Source of the DNA: Alphaproteobacteria bacterium
GTDB taxonomy: Bacteria; Pseudomonadota; Alphaproteobacteria; Rhodobacterales; Rhodobacteraceae
Length of the DNA stretch: 64,000 nt
NCBI GenBank assembly: GCA_030431825.1
Contig: JAUIIJ010000004.1
Coordinates: forward strand, 1 to 64,000
Reading direction: 5' to 3'
Shown: positions 19,301 to 30,513 of the stretch, piece by piece
Position numbering within the stretch: position 1 is the first letter of the stretch
Layout of the letters: the number at the start of each line of letters is the position of its first letter
The notes under the pieces: model-generated
Told to the model about the DNA's origin: nothing
Seen by the model: the letters and a program-made list of their open reading frames with translations, nothing else
The model's database searches: none
Translations under genes and position numbers: made by a program

Positions 19301-19841
19301 CTATCAGTCGATGCTGGAAGAGGCGATTGCCAAGATCAAGGCCGGCGAAATGGAAGGGTTGTCGGAGTCGGACGATCAATGGGCACCACAGATCAACCTG
19401 GGTGTGCCGGTTCTGATCCCCGAAAGCTATGTGCCCGACCTTGACGTGCGCCTCGGACTGTACCGGCGTCTGTCGGCGCTGTCGACCAAGGTTGAACTCG
19501 AAGGATTCGCCGCGGAGTTGATCGACCGGTTTGGCAAGCTCCCCAAGGAGGTCAACACGCTGTTGCTGGTCGTGCGGATCAAGGCGATGTGCAAACGCGC
19601 CGGTATTTCCAAGCTGGACGGAGGCCCCAAGGGGGCCACGATCCAGTTCCACAACGACAAGTTCGCCAGCCCCGAGGGTCTCGTGGCGTTCATCCAGGAC
19701 CAGCGCGGCATGGCCAAGGTCAAGGACAACAAGATCGTGGTGCGCCGGGACTGGCGAAAGGACTCTGACAAGATCAAGGGGGCCTTTGCCATCGCCCGCG
19801 ATCTTGCCGAAAAGCTGGTCCGCAAGAAAAAGGCCGGTTAG
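16392..19841 (+). CDS. mfd: Transcription-repair coupling factor Mfd
   Basis: 1149 aa from ATG 16392, full length. Domains in order: UvrB-like N-terminal module, CarD-like RNA polymerase interaction domain near residues 475-540 (GDLVVHVDHGIGRYQGLEV), RecG-like helicase with Walker A GDVGFGKTE near 624 and DEEQ near 725, motif VI in GQIRGRVGRSKTRAYAY-like sequence, and the C-terminal TRCF domain (VPVLIPESYVPDLDVRLGLYRRL). Mfd removes stalled RNA polymerase at DNA lesions and recruits UvrA. No defect is seen. Confidence 0.97.
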   Translation: MKPSGHITVGGAPEGFDARLILNEVAREQAPVIHIARDDKRLAALRAALAFFAPDMPIIVFPGWDCLPYDRVSPHADISAARMATLAALVHQVPGRFVLLTTLNAATQRVPARDVLRDAAFSARVGDRIDETALRQFLVRMGFSQSPTVMEPGDYAIRGGIIDIFPPGEGGPVRLDLFGDLLDGARRFDPVSQRTTEKLDMVELAPVSEVILDDAAITRFRQNYRIEFGAAGTDDPLYEAVSAGRKHQGIEHWLPFFHDRLETLFDFLPGVTVTQDDQVTPSRLSRWDGIQDQYETRKLAMQAKSRMDSVYKPAPPDLLYLNDAAWQDAVADRRVLQFHPLPQATGPGVIDAGGRIGRNFAPERQQEQISLFGALADHVRDRLRAGPVVIASYSEGARERLSGLIEDEGLAETIAIPNATRIGKHGLYLTVWALEHGFQTEELTVISEQDVLGDRLIRSAKKRRKAENFLTETQSLSPGDLVVHVDHGIGRYQGLEVITAAGAAHECLLLEYAESAKLYLPVENIELLSKYGHEEGLLDKLGGGAWQAKKARLKERIREMADRLIRVAAERALRKAPILEPEHHAWEAFCARFPYQETDDQLAAIADVLGDMTSGTPMDRLVCGDVGFGKTEVAMRAAFVAAMSGVQVAIIAPTTLLARQHYASFAERFRGFPFQVRQLSRFVPARDAQQTREGMARGTVDIVIGTHALLARGVRFSNLGLLVIDEEQHFGVTHKERLKQLRSDIHVLTLTATPIPRTLQLSLSGVRDLSIIGTPPVDRLAIRTYVSEFDAVTIREALLREHYRGGQSFYVVPRISDLPEIEQFLKDQVPEISVIVAHGQMAAGELDDRMNAFYDGKYDVLLATTIVESGLDIPTANTMIIHRADMFGLSQLYQIRGRVGRSKTRAYAYLTTKPRARLTPAAEKRLRVLGSLDTLGAGFTLASQDLDIRGAGNLLGEEQSGQMRDVGYELYQSMLEEAIAKIKAGEMEGLSESDDQWAPQINLGVPVLIPESYVPDLDVRLGLYRRLSALSTKVELEGFAAELIDRFGKLPKEVNTLLLVVRIKAMCKRAGISKLDGGPKGATIQFHNDKFASPEGLVAFIQDQRGMAKVKDNKIVVRRDWRKDSDKIKGAFAIARDLAEKLVRKKKAG

Positions 19842-20003
19842 GGCGGTCGCCGCGACCCGGGCATCATGACGCGAACATGTGGCATTCCCGCCGCAGCCCC
19901 TTGCCTCGGGGCCGACCGATGTGGCACAGCGATGCGACACGGGACCGAACGATGGCATGGGTTGGGGCAATCTGCGGTCATGTCTTGAAAATAAGGTGTT
20001 TGA

Positions 20004-22135
<2,132 letters not shown>

Positions 22136-22140
22136 GTTTC

Positions 22141-22179
22141 TCGCCGATGTTCCCTGTTGCGAGGCAGGGCCGCCGGCGA
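22141..22179 (+). other. Hairpin between proB and proA
   Basis: TCGCCG at 22141-22146 pairs with CGGCGA at 22174-22179, and CCCTG at 22152-22156 pairs with CAGGG at 22165-22169 inside it. There is no T-run. It could influence mRNA processing or the level of proA; that is a guess. Confidence 0.4.
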
Positions 22180-22201
22180 TGCACAGAAAAGGGCGCAGAC
22201 G

Positions 22202-23467
22202 ATGAAAGACATGGATAACATTCCCGCATTGATGGCCGAAATCGGGTCACGTGCCAGGACCGCCAGCCAGACCCTCGCCTTTGCCAGCCCACAGAGCAAG
22301 CGCGCGGCACTGCTTGCGGCGGCGGACGCGATGTGGCGCGACCGCGCGGACATCATCGCTGCAAACGGCCGCGACCTGGATTATGGCCGCGACAAGGGAC
22401 TGTCGGCTGCGATGATGGACCGGCTCATGCTGGACGAAGAGCGTATCCGTGGCATTGCCGACGGGCTGCGCGCGGTCGCCGATCAGACCGATCCCGTCGG
22501 TGAAGTCATCGAAGAGTGGGATCGCCCCACCGGCCTGCATATCAGCCGCGTGCGCACCCCGCTCGGGGTGATCGGCGTGATCTATGAAAGCCGCCCCAAC
22601 GTGACGGCGGATGCCGGGGCGCTGTGCCTGAAATCGGGCAATGCGGTGATCCTGCGCGGCGGTTCGGAGAGTTTCCATTCGTCCACGGCCATCCATGCCC
22701 GTCTCGTTGAGGGTCTGCGCAGCGCGGGTCTCTCCGAGGACTCGATACAGCTTGTGCCGACGCGCGACCGTGCCGCGGTTTCGGAATTGCTGACCATGAC
22801 CGACACGGTCGACGTGATCGTGCCGCGCGGCGGCAAGGGGCTGGTCGGGCTGGTGCAACGCGAGGCCCGGGTGCCGGTCTTTGCCCACCTGGAAGGCATT
22901 GTGCACATCTATCTCGACAAGGACGCCAACCCGCAAAAGGCGCTTGATGTCGTGCTGAACGCCAAGACGCGACGGACGGGCATCTGCGGCGCGGCGGAAT
23001 GCCTTCTGATCCACGAGGATATTGCCGGGACCATCGGTAGAGAGGTGATTGAAGCCCTGGTGGCTGCCGGGGTCGAGGTGCGCGCAGAAGGTGTGCTCGC
23101 CGAGATCGCCGGAACGGTCGCTGCCGGCGACGAGGATTGGGGCCGGGAATATCTCGACATGATCATCGCCGCCAGGCCCGTTGCCGATCTGGATGCGGCC
23201 ATCGCCCATATCCGGCGCTTCGGATCCAACCACACCGATTGCATCATCACCGAGAGCACCGGGGCCGCGGCACATTTCTTTGAACGGCTGGACAGCGCGA
23301 TCCTGTTGCAGAACGCATCGACACAGTTCGCCGACGGCGGAGAGTTCGGCATGGGCGCGGAAATCGGCATCGCGACGGGCAAGATGCACGCGCGCGGGCC
23401 GGTCGGTGCCAAGCAGCTGACCAGCTTCAAATACATCGTGCGCGGGGATGGTACGGTGCGCGCCTGA
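22202..23467 (+). CDS. proA: Gamma-glutamyl phosphate reductase (glutamate-5-semialdehyde dehydrogenase)
   Basis: 421 aa from ATG 22202 ([15 protein letters not shown]). Typical motifs are [41 protein letters not shown] and HADLDKDAN-like [17 protein letters not shown]. The catalytic cysteine is expected near residue 262 ([15 protein letters not shown]), with the conserved end [21 protein letters not shown]. It reduces glutamyl phosphate to glutamate semialdehyde with NADPH, completing the pair with ProB. The following gene is convergent. Confidence 0.96.
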   Translation: MKDMDNIPALMAEIGSRARTASQTLAFASPQSKRAALLAAADAMWRDRADIIAANGRDLDYGRDKGLSAAMMDRLMLDEERIRGIADGLRAVADQTDPVGEVIEEWDRPTGLHISRVRTPLGVIGVIYESRPNVTADAGALCLKSGNAVILRGGSESFHSSTAIHARLVEGLRSAGLSEDSIQLVPTRDRAAVSELLTMTDTVDVIVPRGGKGLVGLVQREARVPVFAHLEGIVHIYLDKDANPQKALDVVLNAKTRRTGICGAAECLLIHEDIAGTIGREVIEALVAAGVEVRAEGVLAEIAGTVAAGDEDWGREYLDMIIAARPVADLDAAIAHIRRFGSNHTDCIITESTGAAAHFFERLDSAILLQNASTQFADGGEFGMGAEIGIATGKMHARGPVGAKQLTSFKYIVRGDGTVRA

Positions 23468-23528
23468 CGCAGCTCGCGATGCCCGGTGGCCCGGATCGAT
23501 CGCAAAACGCCCTGAAATGCGCGCCGCC

Positions 23529-24125
23529 TCAGAATCTTATGATGATGTGTCCATTCGCCTGTTCGGTGGCAATCGTGCGCCCCAAATCGGCCGCGACGGT
23601 CGGCATCAGCGGAAACTGCACCTGCGCCGGGGTGATCTGATTGAGCGTTTCCGGAGCCGACAATCCGGCCCAGAGCGCGTGATCGACATTCAGCTTGTCC
23701 GACACGCCGGCGACGCTCCACTGCTCACCCTCGACGGTCACCGTGACGGTGCCGCCATAGGGCATCGCGCTCTCAAGACACTGGATTGCCAGAAATGCGA
23801 GACGCACGTTGCCGCGGCTTTGCGGTTCGACCGGCGTCCAGTGTATCTGCAGGCGTCCGCCTCGGCTGACGTCCTCGAGCACCGACATGATTTCGGCGCG
23901 CCCGAGCATCTGATCGCCGGATGCACCATAGGCGATGCGAAAGAACCGGATGCGCGCGCCGGCATTGCCAACGCTGTCGCTGATCAGATCGAACTCGGGT
24001 CCATGGACCCCTCCGGCCATGTCGAGCAGTTCGAGACCATTGGTGATCGCCCCGATCGGGCTGATCAGGTCATGGCAGATTCTGGAGCCTATCAACGACG
24101 CCAGATTGTGGTTACTCTGTCCCAC
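23529..24125 (-). CDS. chpT: Histidine phosphotransferase ChpT
   Basis: 198 aa from the GTG at 24125, chosen because GGAGGA lies five bases before it; the nearby ATG is in another frame. The dimerisation helix carries the phospho-histidine H18 in SRICHDLISPIGAITNGLELL, then a degenerate HATPase-like domain without ATP motifs. This is the ChpT architecture: it passes phosphate from CckA to CtrA, the master regulator that in Rhodobacterales controls motility, competence and gene transfer agents. The gene is divergent from a DUF3553 gene only 26 bp away. Confidence 0.85.
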   Translation of the reverse strand: MGQSNHNLASLIGSRICHDLISPIGAITNGLELLDMAGGVHGPEFDLISDSVGNAGARIRFFRIAYGASGDQMLGRAEIMSVLEDVSRGGRLQIHWTPVEPQSRGNVRLAFLAIQCLESAMPYGGTVTVTVEGEQWSVAGVSDKLNVDHALWAGLSAPETLNQITPAQVQFPLMPTVAADLGRTIATEQANGHIIIRF

Positions 24126-24151
24126 ATAAATCCTCCGTTTCAGGGGCTGTT

Positions 24152-24334
24152 GTGAACGATCTCAACGCGATACTTGAACCCGGTATGCTTGTACGCCACC
24201 CCGATTTCAATGATTGGGGCGTCGGACAGGTGCAATCCAATATCGGGGGCAAGATCACGGTCAACTTTCGCGAGCAGGGAAAGGTGGTCATTGACGGCAC
24301 ACGCGTGTCGCTGGTTCCCGTCTTTGATTCCTGA
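24152..24334 (+). CDS. DUF3553 small protein
   Basis: 60 aa from a GTG at 24152, with AGGGG about six bases upstream. The sequence (LEPGMLVRHPDFNDWGVGQVQSN ... GKITVNFREQGKVVIDG) has the compact beta-rich look of DUF3553, resembling CarD/SH3-like barrel folds. No function is known. It is divergent from chpT, and this neighbour pair is worth comparing in other genomes. It may be co-expressed with olsB about 100 bp downstream. Confidence 0.75.
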   Translation: MNDLNAILEPGMLVRHPDFNDWGVGQVQSNIGGKITVNFREQGKVVIDGTRVSLVPVFDS

Positions 24335-24340
24335 AATCGG

Positions 24341-24355
24341 TTTACGAATGGTTAA
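24341..24355. promoter_or_regulatory. CtrA-like box (TTTA-N7-TTAA) between the DUF3553 gene and olsB
   Basis: TTTA at 24341-24344 and TTAA at 24352-24355 with exactly 7 bp between them give 7 of 8 matches to the CtrA motif TTAA-N7-TTAA. It lies about 77 bp before olsB and close to chpT. A single half-perfect box can occur by chance. Confidence 0.35.
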
Positions 24356-24387
24356 TTTCGCGCAAAGCCGTTGCTTTTGTTGCCATT

Positions 24388-24401
24388 GCGCATCAATGCG
24401 C
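24388..24401 (+). promoter_or_regulatory. Perfect palindrome in the olsB upstream region, possible operator
   Basis: GCGCAT-CA-ATGCGC at 24388-24401 is a perfect 6+2+6 palindrome. A weak promoter reading (TTGCCA, 17 bp, CTATGG) would place the palindrome within the spacer, as expected for a repressor site. It could equally be a small hairpin in the leader. Confidence 0.35.
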
Positions 24402-24431
24402 GCTATGGGTCGTCAACTGAATTCCGGATAG

Positions 24432-25211
24432 ATGACCACTGCCGAAATGCCTGGACCCGAGCCCGAATTTACCGTCAGGCTGGCGCGTGATGACGCCGAA
24501 CTGCGGGCCGCACAGGCGTTGCGCTATGATGTGTTCGTGCGTGAATTGGGCGGCGGCGGCCCGCTTGTAGATCACGAGAACGGGTTGGAAAAGGATCGAT
24601 TCGATCCATATCTCGATCATCTTCTGGTGCATCACGAACCGACAGGGCAGGTGGTCGGCGTCTATCGCCTGATGCGCGAGGACCAGGCGATCGAGGCCGG
24701 GCAGTTCTATTCCGAGAGCGAGTATGATCTCAAACCGCTGCGCGCCACCGGCCGACGGTTGCTCGAGCTGGGGCGATCATGCCTGCACCGCGATTTTCGC
24801 GGCGGGGTCGCGATGTTTCACTTGTGGACCGGGCTGGCGCGCTATGTCGAAACGCACGGAATCGATATCCTGTTCGGCGTGGCCAGTTTTCGTGGAACCG
24901 ACCCGCAGGCGCTTGCGCAGCCGCTCAGCATGCTGAACCATGCGCATCTCGCCCCGCCCGAATTGCGCGCTCGGGCGCGGGCAGATCACTTTCAGCGCAT
25001 GGACCTTGTCGCGCCGGACGAGATCGACCGGCGGCGGGCCATGATCGAGATGCCGGCCCTGATCAAGGCATATCTGCGGCTTGGCGGTTTTGTCGGAGAG
25101 GGGGCCTATCTGGATCACGCATTCAACACGACCGATGTCTGTCTCGTGCTCGACACCGCGCGCATGAATGCGCGGCAGAGGCGTCTCTACACGGGCGAGC
25201 GGACGCGATGA
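24432..25211 (+). CDS. olsB: Ornithine N-acyltransferase OlsB (GNAT family)
   Basis: 259 aa from ATG 24432. The motifs AAQALRYDVFVRELGG, VDHENGLEKDRFDPYLDHLLV and LLELGRSCLHRDFRGG are those of OlsB/hemolysin-like acyltransferases. OlsB transfers a 3-hydroxyacyl chain from acyl carrier protein to ornithine, giving lyso-ornithine lipid, a phosphate-free membrane lipid. The stop overlaps the olsA start (ATGA), so both enzymes are coupled. In many alphaproteobacteria the pathway is induced by phosphate starvation. Confidence 0.9.
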   Translation: MTTAEMPGPEPEFTVRLARDDAELRAAQALRYDVFVRELGGGGPLVDHENGLEKDRFDPYLDHLLVHHEPTGQVVGVYRLMREDQAIEAGQFYSESEYDLKPLRATGRRLLELGRSCLHRDFRGGVAMFHLWTGLARYVETHGIDILFGVASFRGTDPQALAQPLSMLNHAHLAPPELRARARADHFQRMDLVAPDEIDRRRAMIEMPALIKAYLRLGGFVGEGAYLDHAFNTTDVCLVLDTARMNARQRRLYTGERTR

Positions 25212-26056
25212 ACCCGACATGGGACAGCGACGCGGAACCGGATCCGTTTCACATCGGACCGGGGGGATGGCTGCGCATCGCCTTGCGCGGAACGGTTCTG
25301 GCGGTCCTGGTCTTCGGTTGCCTGCTGCTGCTGCTTCTGGTGCGCCTGATCGAGCGGCCGGTCTATGGTCTCAGGCGGCCCGTGACGCCTTACATCACGC
25401 AATTTGTCTGTCGCAATGCGTTTCGCATTCTGGGCATGGGCTTTTCAACGTCCGGGCAACTGATGCGCGAACACGGCGCCGTGGTCGCGAACCATTCCTC
25501 CTGGCTCGACATCTTTGCGCTGAACGCCCGCAAGCGGGTGTATTTCGTGTCAAAATCGGAAGTCGCGCGCTGGCCGGGGATCGGCTGGCTGGCCCGGGCC
25601 ACCGGCACCGTTTTCATCGAGCGCAATCCGGCCCGCGCGCGCGAGCAGACCGAACTCTTCGAACAGCGGCTGCTGGCGGGCCACAAGCTGCTGTTCTTCC
25701 CGGAGGGAACGTCCACGGATGGATTGCGAATATTGCCATTCAAAACAACACTCTTTGCGGCGTTCTTTACGGATCATCTGAAGGACGTGGTTCATGTGCA
25801 GCCGGTGAATGTGATCTATCATGCGCCGCAGGGAGAACCCGCGCGATTCTATGGCTGGTGGGGCGACATGGCGTTCGGCGAGCACCTGATCAAGACGCTG
25901 GCGGTACGTCGTCCGGGATCGGTCGAACTGGTGTATCATCCGGCGGTGCGTGTGGCCGATTTCGCCAATCGCAAGGCGCTGGCCGCACATTGCGAAGCGG
26001 TCGTGCGCGCCTGCCACGAGGCGCGTCTGACCGATCAGCGGGCGGTCACCCGCTGA
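25208..26056 (+). CDS. olsA: Lyso-ornithine lipid O-acyltransferase OlsA (PlsC family)
   Basis: 282 aa from the ATG overlapping the olsB stop. It has one N-terminal membrane helix (about 25-48), the acyltransferase HX4D box H96-D101 (NHSSWLD), and FPEGTSTDG near 157-168. It adds the second acyl chain to lyso-ornithine lipid at the inner membrane. Its last 22 bp overlap the end of the convergent ugpC, so the two transcripts have antisense tails. Confidence 0.9.
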   Translation: MNPTWDSDAEPDPFHIGPGGWLRIALRGTVLAVLVFGCLLLLLLVRLIERPVYGLRRPVTPYITQFVCRNAFRILGMGFSTSGQLMREHGAVVANHSSWLDIFALNARKRVYFVSKSEVARWPGIGWLARATGTVFIERNPARAREQTELFEQRLLAGHKLLFFPEGTSTDGLRILPFKTTLFAAFFTDHLKDVVHVQPVNVIYHAPQGEPARFYGWWGDMAFGEHLIKTLAVRRPGSVELVYHPAVRVADFANRKALAAHCEAVVRACHEARLTDQRAVTR

Positions 26057-27054
26057 CCCGCGGCATCGAAGTGTATTTCGCTCGCCGGGGGCCAGTCGAT
26101 ACCGCAATGCTCGCCCGGATTGCGACCCGGCATGCTTCCCTCCTGGCGCACGGTGAATTGCTCGCCCGAGGGCAGGGCGAGGTGGATCAGCGTCTCCGCT
26201 CCGAGCGCCTCCGAAAACGTGACGATGCCGGTGGCGTGACCGTTGCCCGAATGAACGATCCGCGCATGTTCCGGGCGCACGCCGACGGTTGCGCAGCCGC
26301 TGCGCGGCGTCGCCAGAGAGGTCGCGGGAACAAAGTTGGTGGCCGGCGATCCGATGAAACCCGCGACAAATTGCGTCGCCGGATTCGCATAGACATCGAG
26401 CGGCGCGCCGATCTGGTCGGCGACACCGTCATGCATCACGATCATCCGGTCCGCCAGCGTCATTGCCTCGACCTGATCGTGGGTGACGTAGAGCGACGTG
26501 ATCCCAAGCTCCTTTTGCAGCGCCTTGATTTCCAGACGCATCTGCACCCGCAGCTTGGCGTCTAGGTTGGACAGCGGCTCATCGAACAGGAACACCGAGG
26601 GTTTGCGTACGATCGCGCGCCCCATGGCCACCCTCTGGCGTTGCCCGCCCGAGAGTTCACGCGGTTTGCGCTTCAGATGGGCGTCCAGTTGCAGCATGTT
26701 GGCCGCGGTGGCGACCCGTCTGGCGATTTCGTCCTTTGCAACCCCCGCGATCCTGAGCCCGTAGGAGATGTTTTCATAGACGCTCATGTGCGGATAGAGC
26801 GCGTAGTTCTGGAACACCATCGCGATATCGCGATCCATCGGCTCAAGGTCGTTGACCCGCTTGCCGGAGATTTCGATATCGCCCGCGGTCACGGTTTCCA
26901 GCCCCGCCACCATTCGCAGCAGGGTGGACTTTCCACAGCCCGACGGCCCGACGATCACGATGAATTCGCCCTCGGCAATGTCGATATCGACACCGTGGAT
27001 CACCTCGGTCTTGCCAAAGCGTTTCTTGACGGAGTTGAGCTTGAGAGTTGCCAT
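26035..27054 (-). CDS. ugpC: sn-glycerol-3-phosphate ABC importer, ATP-binding protein UgpC
   Basis: 339 aa. Walker [10 protein letters not shown] at 36-44, Q-loop, signature LSGGQRQR near 135, Walker B VFLFDEP and the switch histidine in VTHDQVEA are canonical; a C-terminal TOBE/MOI-type domain follows ([10 protein letters not shown]). It powers uptake of glycerol-3-phosphate and glycerophosphodiesters with UgpA, UgpE and UgpB, encoded just upstream on the same strand. It is the last gene of the operon. Confidence 0.93.
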   Translation of the reverse strand: MATLKLNSVKKRFGKTEVIHGVDIDIAEGEFIVIVGPSGCGKSTLLRMVAGLETVTAGDIEISGKRVNDLEPMDRDIAMVFQNYALYPHMSVYENISYGLRIAGVAKDEIARRVATAANMLQLDAHLKRKPRELSGGQRQRVAMGRAIVRKPSVFLFDEPLSNLDAKLRVQMRLEIKALQKELGITSLYVTHDQVEAMTLADRMIVMHDGVADQIGAPLDVYANPATQFVAGFIGSPATNFVPATSLATPRSGCATVGVRPEHARIVHSGNGHATGIVTFSEALGAETLIHLALPSGEQFTVRQEGSMPGRNPGEHCGIDWPPASEIHFDAAGQRVTAR

Positions 27055-27057
27055 GAC

Positions 27058-27912
27058 TTATTTCTCACTGTCCACGAGACCGCGGATAAACAGGTTCTGC
27101 ATGCTGATCACCACGATGATCGGGGGCAGCATGGCGAGGATGGAGGTGGCCATGATGACCGGCCAGTCGGCGATGTCGTCACCGGAGGGGAACATCTGCT
27201 TGATGCCCATGACGATCGTGTTCATCGACGGGTCCGTGGTGATCAACAGGGGCCAGAGATACTGGTTCCAGCCGTAGATGAACAGGATCACGAAGAGCGC
27301 GGCGATGTTGGTGCGGCTCATCGGCAGCAGGATATCCCAGAAAAACCGCATCGGGCGCGCCCCGTCGACGCGCGCCGCCTCGGCCAACTCGTCCGGCACC
27401 GTCAGAAAGAACTGCCGGAACAGGAAGGTGGCCGTAGCGCTTGCGATCAGCGGGAAGATCAGGCCGGAATAGCTGTTGAGCATGCCGAAGCCGGCAACGA
27501 CCTCGTAGGTCGGTACGATCCGCACCTCGACCGGCAGCATGAGGGTCAGGAAAATCAGCCAGAAGAACAGCCGCCTGCCGGGAAACCGGAAATAGACGAT
27601 GGCAAAGGCCGAGAGGAGCGAAATGACGATCTTGCCCAATGCGATCCCCATGGCCATGACCAGAGAATTCGCCAGCATCCGCGCGACGGGCGCGTTTACG
27701 CCGGACACCAGGGCGTCGCGGTAATTTTCGAAGAACCGGTCGCCCGGCCAGAGCGGCATCGGCGGCTGCGTGATCTCGGTCTGGGTGACGGTCGACGCCA
27801 CGAAGGCCAGCCAGATCGGAAAGAAGATGATGAGAACCCCGACGATCAACCCGGCATGTGTCAGCCAGAGACCGGTGCCGCGCGACTCGACCATGCCCGT
27901 TCGTTCCGTCAT
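27058..27912 (-). CDS. ugpE: sn-glycerol-3-phosphate ABC importer, permease UgpE
   Basis: 284 aa with six hydrophobic segments and the binding-protein-dependent transport (EAA) loop [23 protein letters not shown]. It forms the transmembrane channel with UgpA. The start overlaps the ugpA stop by one nucleotide (TGATG), and ugpC begins 3 nt after its stop. Confidence 0.93.
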   Translation of the reverse strand: MTERTGMVESRGTGLWLTHAGLIVGVLIIFFPIWLAFVASTVTQTEITQPPMPLWPGDRFFENYRDALVSGVNAPVARMLANSLVMAMGIALGKIVISLLSAFAIVYFRFPGRRLFFWLIFLTLMLPVEVRIVPTYEVVAGFGMLNSYSGLIFPLIASATATFLFRQFFLTVPDELAEAARVDGARPMRFFWDILLPMSRTNIAALFVILFIYGWNQYLWPLLITTDPSMNTIVMGIKQMFPSGDDIADWPVIMATSILAMLPPIIVVISMQNLFIRGLVDSEK

Positions 27913-28793
27913 CAGTAATGCACCCGCCGTTCGATGAATTTGAACTGGATCACGGTGAGCAGGCCGACCACCAGCAACAGGATCACCGACTGCGCCGCGG
28001 AACTGCCCAGATCCTGCCCGACGAACCCGTCGGAATAGACCTTGTAGACCAGGATGGTTGTCGCCTGCTGTGGCCCGCCGCCGGTGATCGTGTGGATCAC
28101 CCCGAAGGTTTCAAAGAACGCGTAAACCACGTTCACCACCAGCAGGAAGAACGTGGTCGGCGAAAGCAGCGGCCAGACGATCGTGCGAAAACGTGTCCAG
28201 AAGCGCGCGCCATCTATCGCGGCGGCCTCGATGACCGACCGGGGAATGGCCTGCAACCCGGCGAGAAAGAACAGGAAGTTATAGCTGATCCGCCCCCAGC
28301 TTGACGCCGCCACGACAAGACCCATCGCCTCGGTCTGGTTCAGCACGTGGTTCCAGTCATAGCCGAGCAGACCGAGATACCATGACACGACGCCAACGCG
28401 CGTGTTGAACATGAAAAGCCAAAGAACGCCCGCGACCGCAGGCGCCACGGCATAGGGCCAGATCAGCAGCGTGCGATAGGTTCCCGCGCCCTTGATCAGA
28501 CGATCCGCCAGCAGGGCGAGATAAAGCGCGATGCCCATCGAGAAAATCGTGACCAGCCCCGAGAAAATCGCGGTGGTGACAAAGGAAGCCCGGTAATAGG
28601 GATCGCCCAGCAGGAACTCGAAATTTCCCAGCCCGACGAATTGAGATTTGAGGCCGAAGGGGTCGGGGATGAACAGCGATTGCCAGATGGCCTGTCCCGC
28701 CGGATAGAAAAAGAAGACCGCCGTGATGATCACCTGCGGCATCAGCAGCAGCAACGGCAGCAACCATCCCTTGAAGATTACACGCTTTTCCAT
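27912..28793 (-). CDS. ugpA: sn-glycerol-3-phosphate ABC importer, permease UgpA
   Basis: 293 aa with six membrane segments and the EAA loop [25 protein letters not shown]. It is the partner permease of UgpE. A 97-bp gap containing a hairpin with a T-run on this strand separates it from ugpB, so it is probably expressed at a lower level than the binding protein. Confidence 0.93.
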   Translation of the reverse strand: MEKRVIFKGWLLPLLLLMPQVIITAVFFFYPAGQAIWQSLFIPDPFGLKSQFVGLGNFEFLLGDPYYRASFVTTAIFSGLVTIFSMGIALYLALLADRLIKGAGTYRTLLIWPYAVAPAVAGVLWLFMFNTRVGVVSWYLGLLGYDWNHVLNQTEAMGLVVAASSWGRISYNFLFFLAGLQAIPRSVIEAAAIDGARFWTRFRTIVWPLLSPTTFFLLVVNVVYAFFETFGVIHTITGGGPQQATTILVYKVYSDGFVGQDLGSSAAQSVILLLVVGLLTVIQFKFIERRVHY

Positions 28794-28837
28794 CCTGATC
28801 GTTCGGTTCTGGGGCCGTTGGCTCAGTCACGGCCCGG

Positions 28838-28871
28838 AAAAAAGGTACTGCGCCCGGACCGTCCGGACGCA
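28838..28871 (-). terminator. Attenuator-type terminator between ugpB and ugpA
   Basis: On the minus strand an 11-bp stem (TGCGTCCGGAC against GTCCGGGCGCA, one G-T pair; plus coordinates 28849-28871) is followed by GTACC and six T (28838-28843). Its place directly after the binding-protein gene fits partial termination that keeps UgpB in excess. Confidence 0.65.
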
Positions 28872-28890
28872 GGGTCGTCTCGACCGACCG

Positions 28891-30201
28891 TTACTGATTG
28901 GCCTGCTCAAACCGGCGCAGCAACTGGTTGCCGCGCTGCACGGCATTGTCGAGGGCGGCCTGTGCATCCTTGTCACCCGCCCAGACAGCTTCCAGTTCTT
29001 CATCGATGATGCCCCGGATCTGGTCAAAGCTGCCCAGTCGCAGGCCCCTGGAGTTCGACGTCGGCTCGGCGCCGGTCATCTGCTGGATGGCAATGTCGGT
29101 GCCGGGATTGGCCTCGTAGAACCCTTCCGCCCTGGTCTGTTCGGCCGCGGCCAGGGTGATCGGCAGATAGCCGGTATCCTGATGCCACTTTGCCTGGATG
29201 TCCGAGGTCGAGAGGAAGCTCAGGAACTCGGCCACCCCCTCGTATTCCTCCGGCTCATGCCCCGCGAGCACCCAGAGCGAAGAGCCGCCGATGATGGTGT
29301 TCTGCGGCGCGCCGTCGACGCCGTCCCAATAGGGCAGGGGACGGATTTCGAAATCGAAATCGGCCTCGGCCTTGATCCCGGCGTAGCCGGCGGAGGATTC
29401 GGTGAACAGCGCGCATTCGCCGGCGCGGAAATTCGCGCCACTTTCGTTGCGGCGGCCGTTATAGATGAACTTGCCCTCCTTCGCCCATTCTCCCATCTGC
29501 GCGATGTGCTGCACCTGTGCCGGACCGTTGAAGGTCAACTCGGTGCCAAGCCCGGCATAGCCGTTTTCCAATGTCGCAAAGGGCTGGTTGTGCCAGGTGC
29601 TGAAATTCTCGAGATGGATCCAGCTCTGCCAGGCAGTGGTCAGGGGGCAGGGATTCCCCGCGTCCTTGAGCGCATCCAGCGCCTCGCCGACCTGTTGCCA
29701 GGTGGACAGATCCATGTCGGGATCGAGTCCGGCCTCGGTGAACGCATCGCGGTTGACCCACAGAACCGGGGTCGAGGAGTTGTAGGGCAGCGACAGCATC
29801 TCGCCATCGGTTGTGGTGTAGTAGCCCTTGACCGGACCGAGATAGCCGTCGGGATCAAAGGGCGCGCCGCCCTCGGCCATGACTTCGTAGACCGGTTTGA
29901 TCGCGCCCTCGGCGGCCATCATCGTTGCGGTGCCCACTTCGAACACCATCAGGATGTGCGGCTGCTCGCCGGCGCGGAAGGCGGCGATCCCGGCGTTGAG
30001 GGTCTCGGAGTAGTTGCCCTTGTGATTGCCAATGACGACGTAATCGGACTGGCTGGCGTTGAAGGTCTCGATCTGTTCGGCGAGAAGTTCGCCAAGACGG
30101 CCGGTGAACGCATGCCACCATTGGATTTCGGTCTGCGCCCATGCGCCTGTCGAAAGGGCCACGGATGACGCAGCGGCAGCTAACAAGGTTCTGATTTTCA
30201 T
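28891..30201 (-). CDS. ugpB: sn-glycerol-3-phosphate ABC importer, substrate-binding protein UgpB
   Basis: 436 aa from the ATG at 30201, which has a good ribosome site (GGGGGAAAG); an upstream extension in frame is not protein-like. The signal peptide ends near STGAWA|QTE. Motifs match Ugp[46 protein letters not shown]. It captures glycerol-3-phosphate in the periplasm. A PHO box lies about 65 bp upstream, and the phosphate sensor gene phoR is at 59.4 kb. Confidence 0.93.
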   Translation of the reverse strand: MKIRTLLAAAASSVALSTGAWAQTEIQWWHAFTGRLGELLAEQIETFNASQSDYVVIGNHKGNYSETLNAGIAAFRAGEQPHILMVFEVGTATMMAAEGAIKPVYEVMAEGGAPFDPDGYLGPVKGYYTTTDGEMLSLPYNSSTPVLWVNRDAFTEAGLDPDMDLSTWQQVGEALDALKDAGNPCPLTTAWQSWIHLENFSTWHNQPFATLENGYAGLGTELTFNGPAQVQHIAQMGEWAKEGKFIYNGRRNESGANFRAGECALFTESSAGYAGIKAEADFDFEIRPLPYWDGVDGAPQNTIIGGSSLWVLAGHEPEEYEGVAEFLSFLSTSDIQAKWHQDTGYLPITLAAAEQTRAEGFYEANPGTDIAIQQMTGAEPTSNSRGLRLGSFDQIRGIIDEELEAVWAGDKDAQAALDNAVQRGNQLLRRFEQANQ

Positions 30202-30265
30202 GGCTTTCCCCCAAGGAAACGAGTTTGGTGCAATGTAACACAGCCTAGTCACCTCGGTGATTCTA

Positions 30266-30283
30266 ACAACAGTTTTGCGACAG
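30266..30283 (-). promoter_or_regulatory. PHO box (PhoB site) upstream of ugpBAEC
   Basis: On the minus strand the 18 bases read CTGTCGC-AAAA-CTGTTGT, two 7-bp direct half-sites with a 4-bp A-rich spacer. This matches 14 of 18 positions of the PHO consensus (CTGTCAT-AWAA-CTGTCAY). It lies 65 bp before the ugpB start, a fitting place for PhoB activation under phosphate limitation. Confidence 0.7.
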
Positions 30284-30365
30284 TCCGGCAAATTCCTGTA
30301 TGCGTCGTGCGGTGTCGGCCAGCGGTCGTCGGCCGGCGTGGCGAACCCGATCGGATCAAAAGGGG

Positions 30366-30394
30366 TTGCACCCGGCATCCTCCTGCAGTATGGC
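30366..30394 (+). promoter_or_regulatory. Candidate promoter for rpsB-tsf
   Basis: TTGCAC (30366-30371), a 17-bp spacer and TATGGC (30389-30394) give a plausible sigma-70 promoter, with a start near 30401. The -10 element is weak. Confidence 0.35.
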
Positions 30395-30513
30395 CCCAGC
30401 ACTCAACCCGCAGGTGGGGTTGGGCCGATGGGAGAGACATCCCCATGGGTCCGCCGGTTGGCGCAATTGCGTCGAGACCCCCGCCGAGGACAAAACCGGA
30501 AAGGAAAACGAGC

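Larger units (their letters stand above)
30202..30513. other. Divergent intergenic region between ugpB and rpsB
   Basis: 312 bp without a gene. It holds a PHO box facing ugpB (30266-30283), a short inverted repeat TCACC-TCG-GGTGA at 30249-30261 between that box and ugpB, and a candidate rpsB promoter (30366-30394) with a leader of about 110 nt. No other structure is evident. Confidence 0.6.

Noticed and set aside
26641-27918. 425-codon open frame on the plus strand
   Set aside because: Antisense to ugpC and ugpE; extremely rich in His, Asp and Glu, not protein-like.
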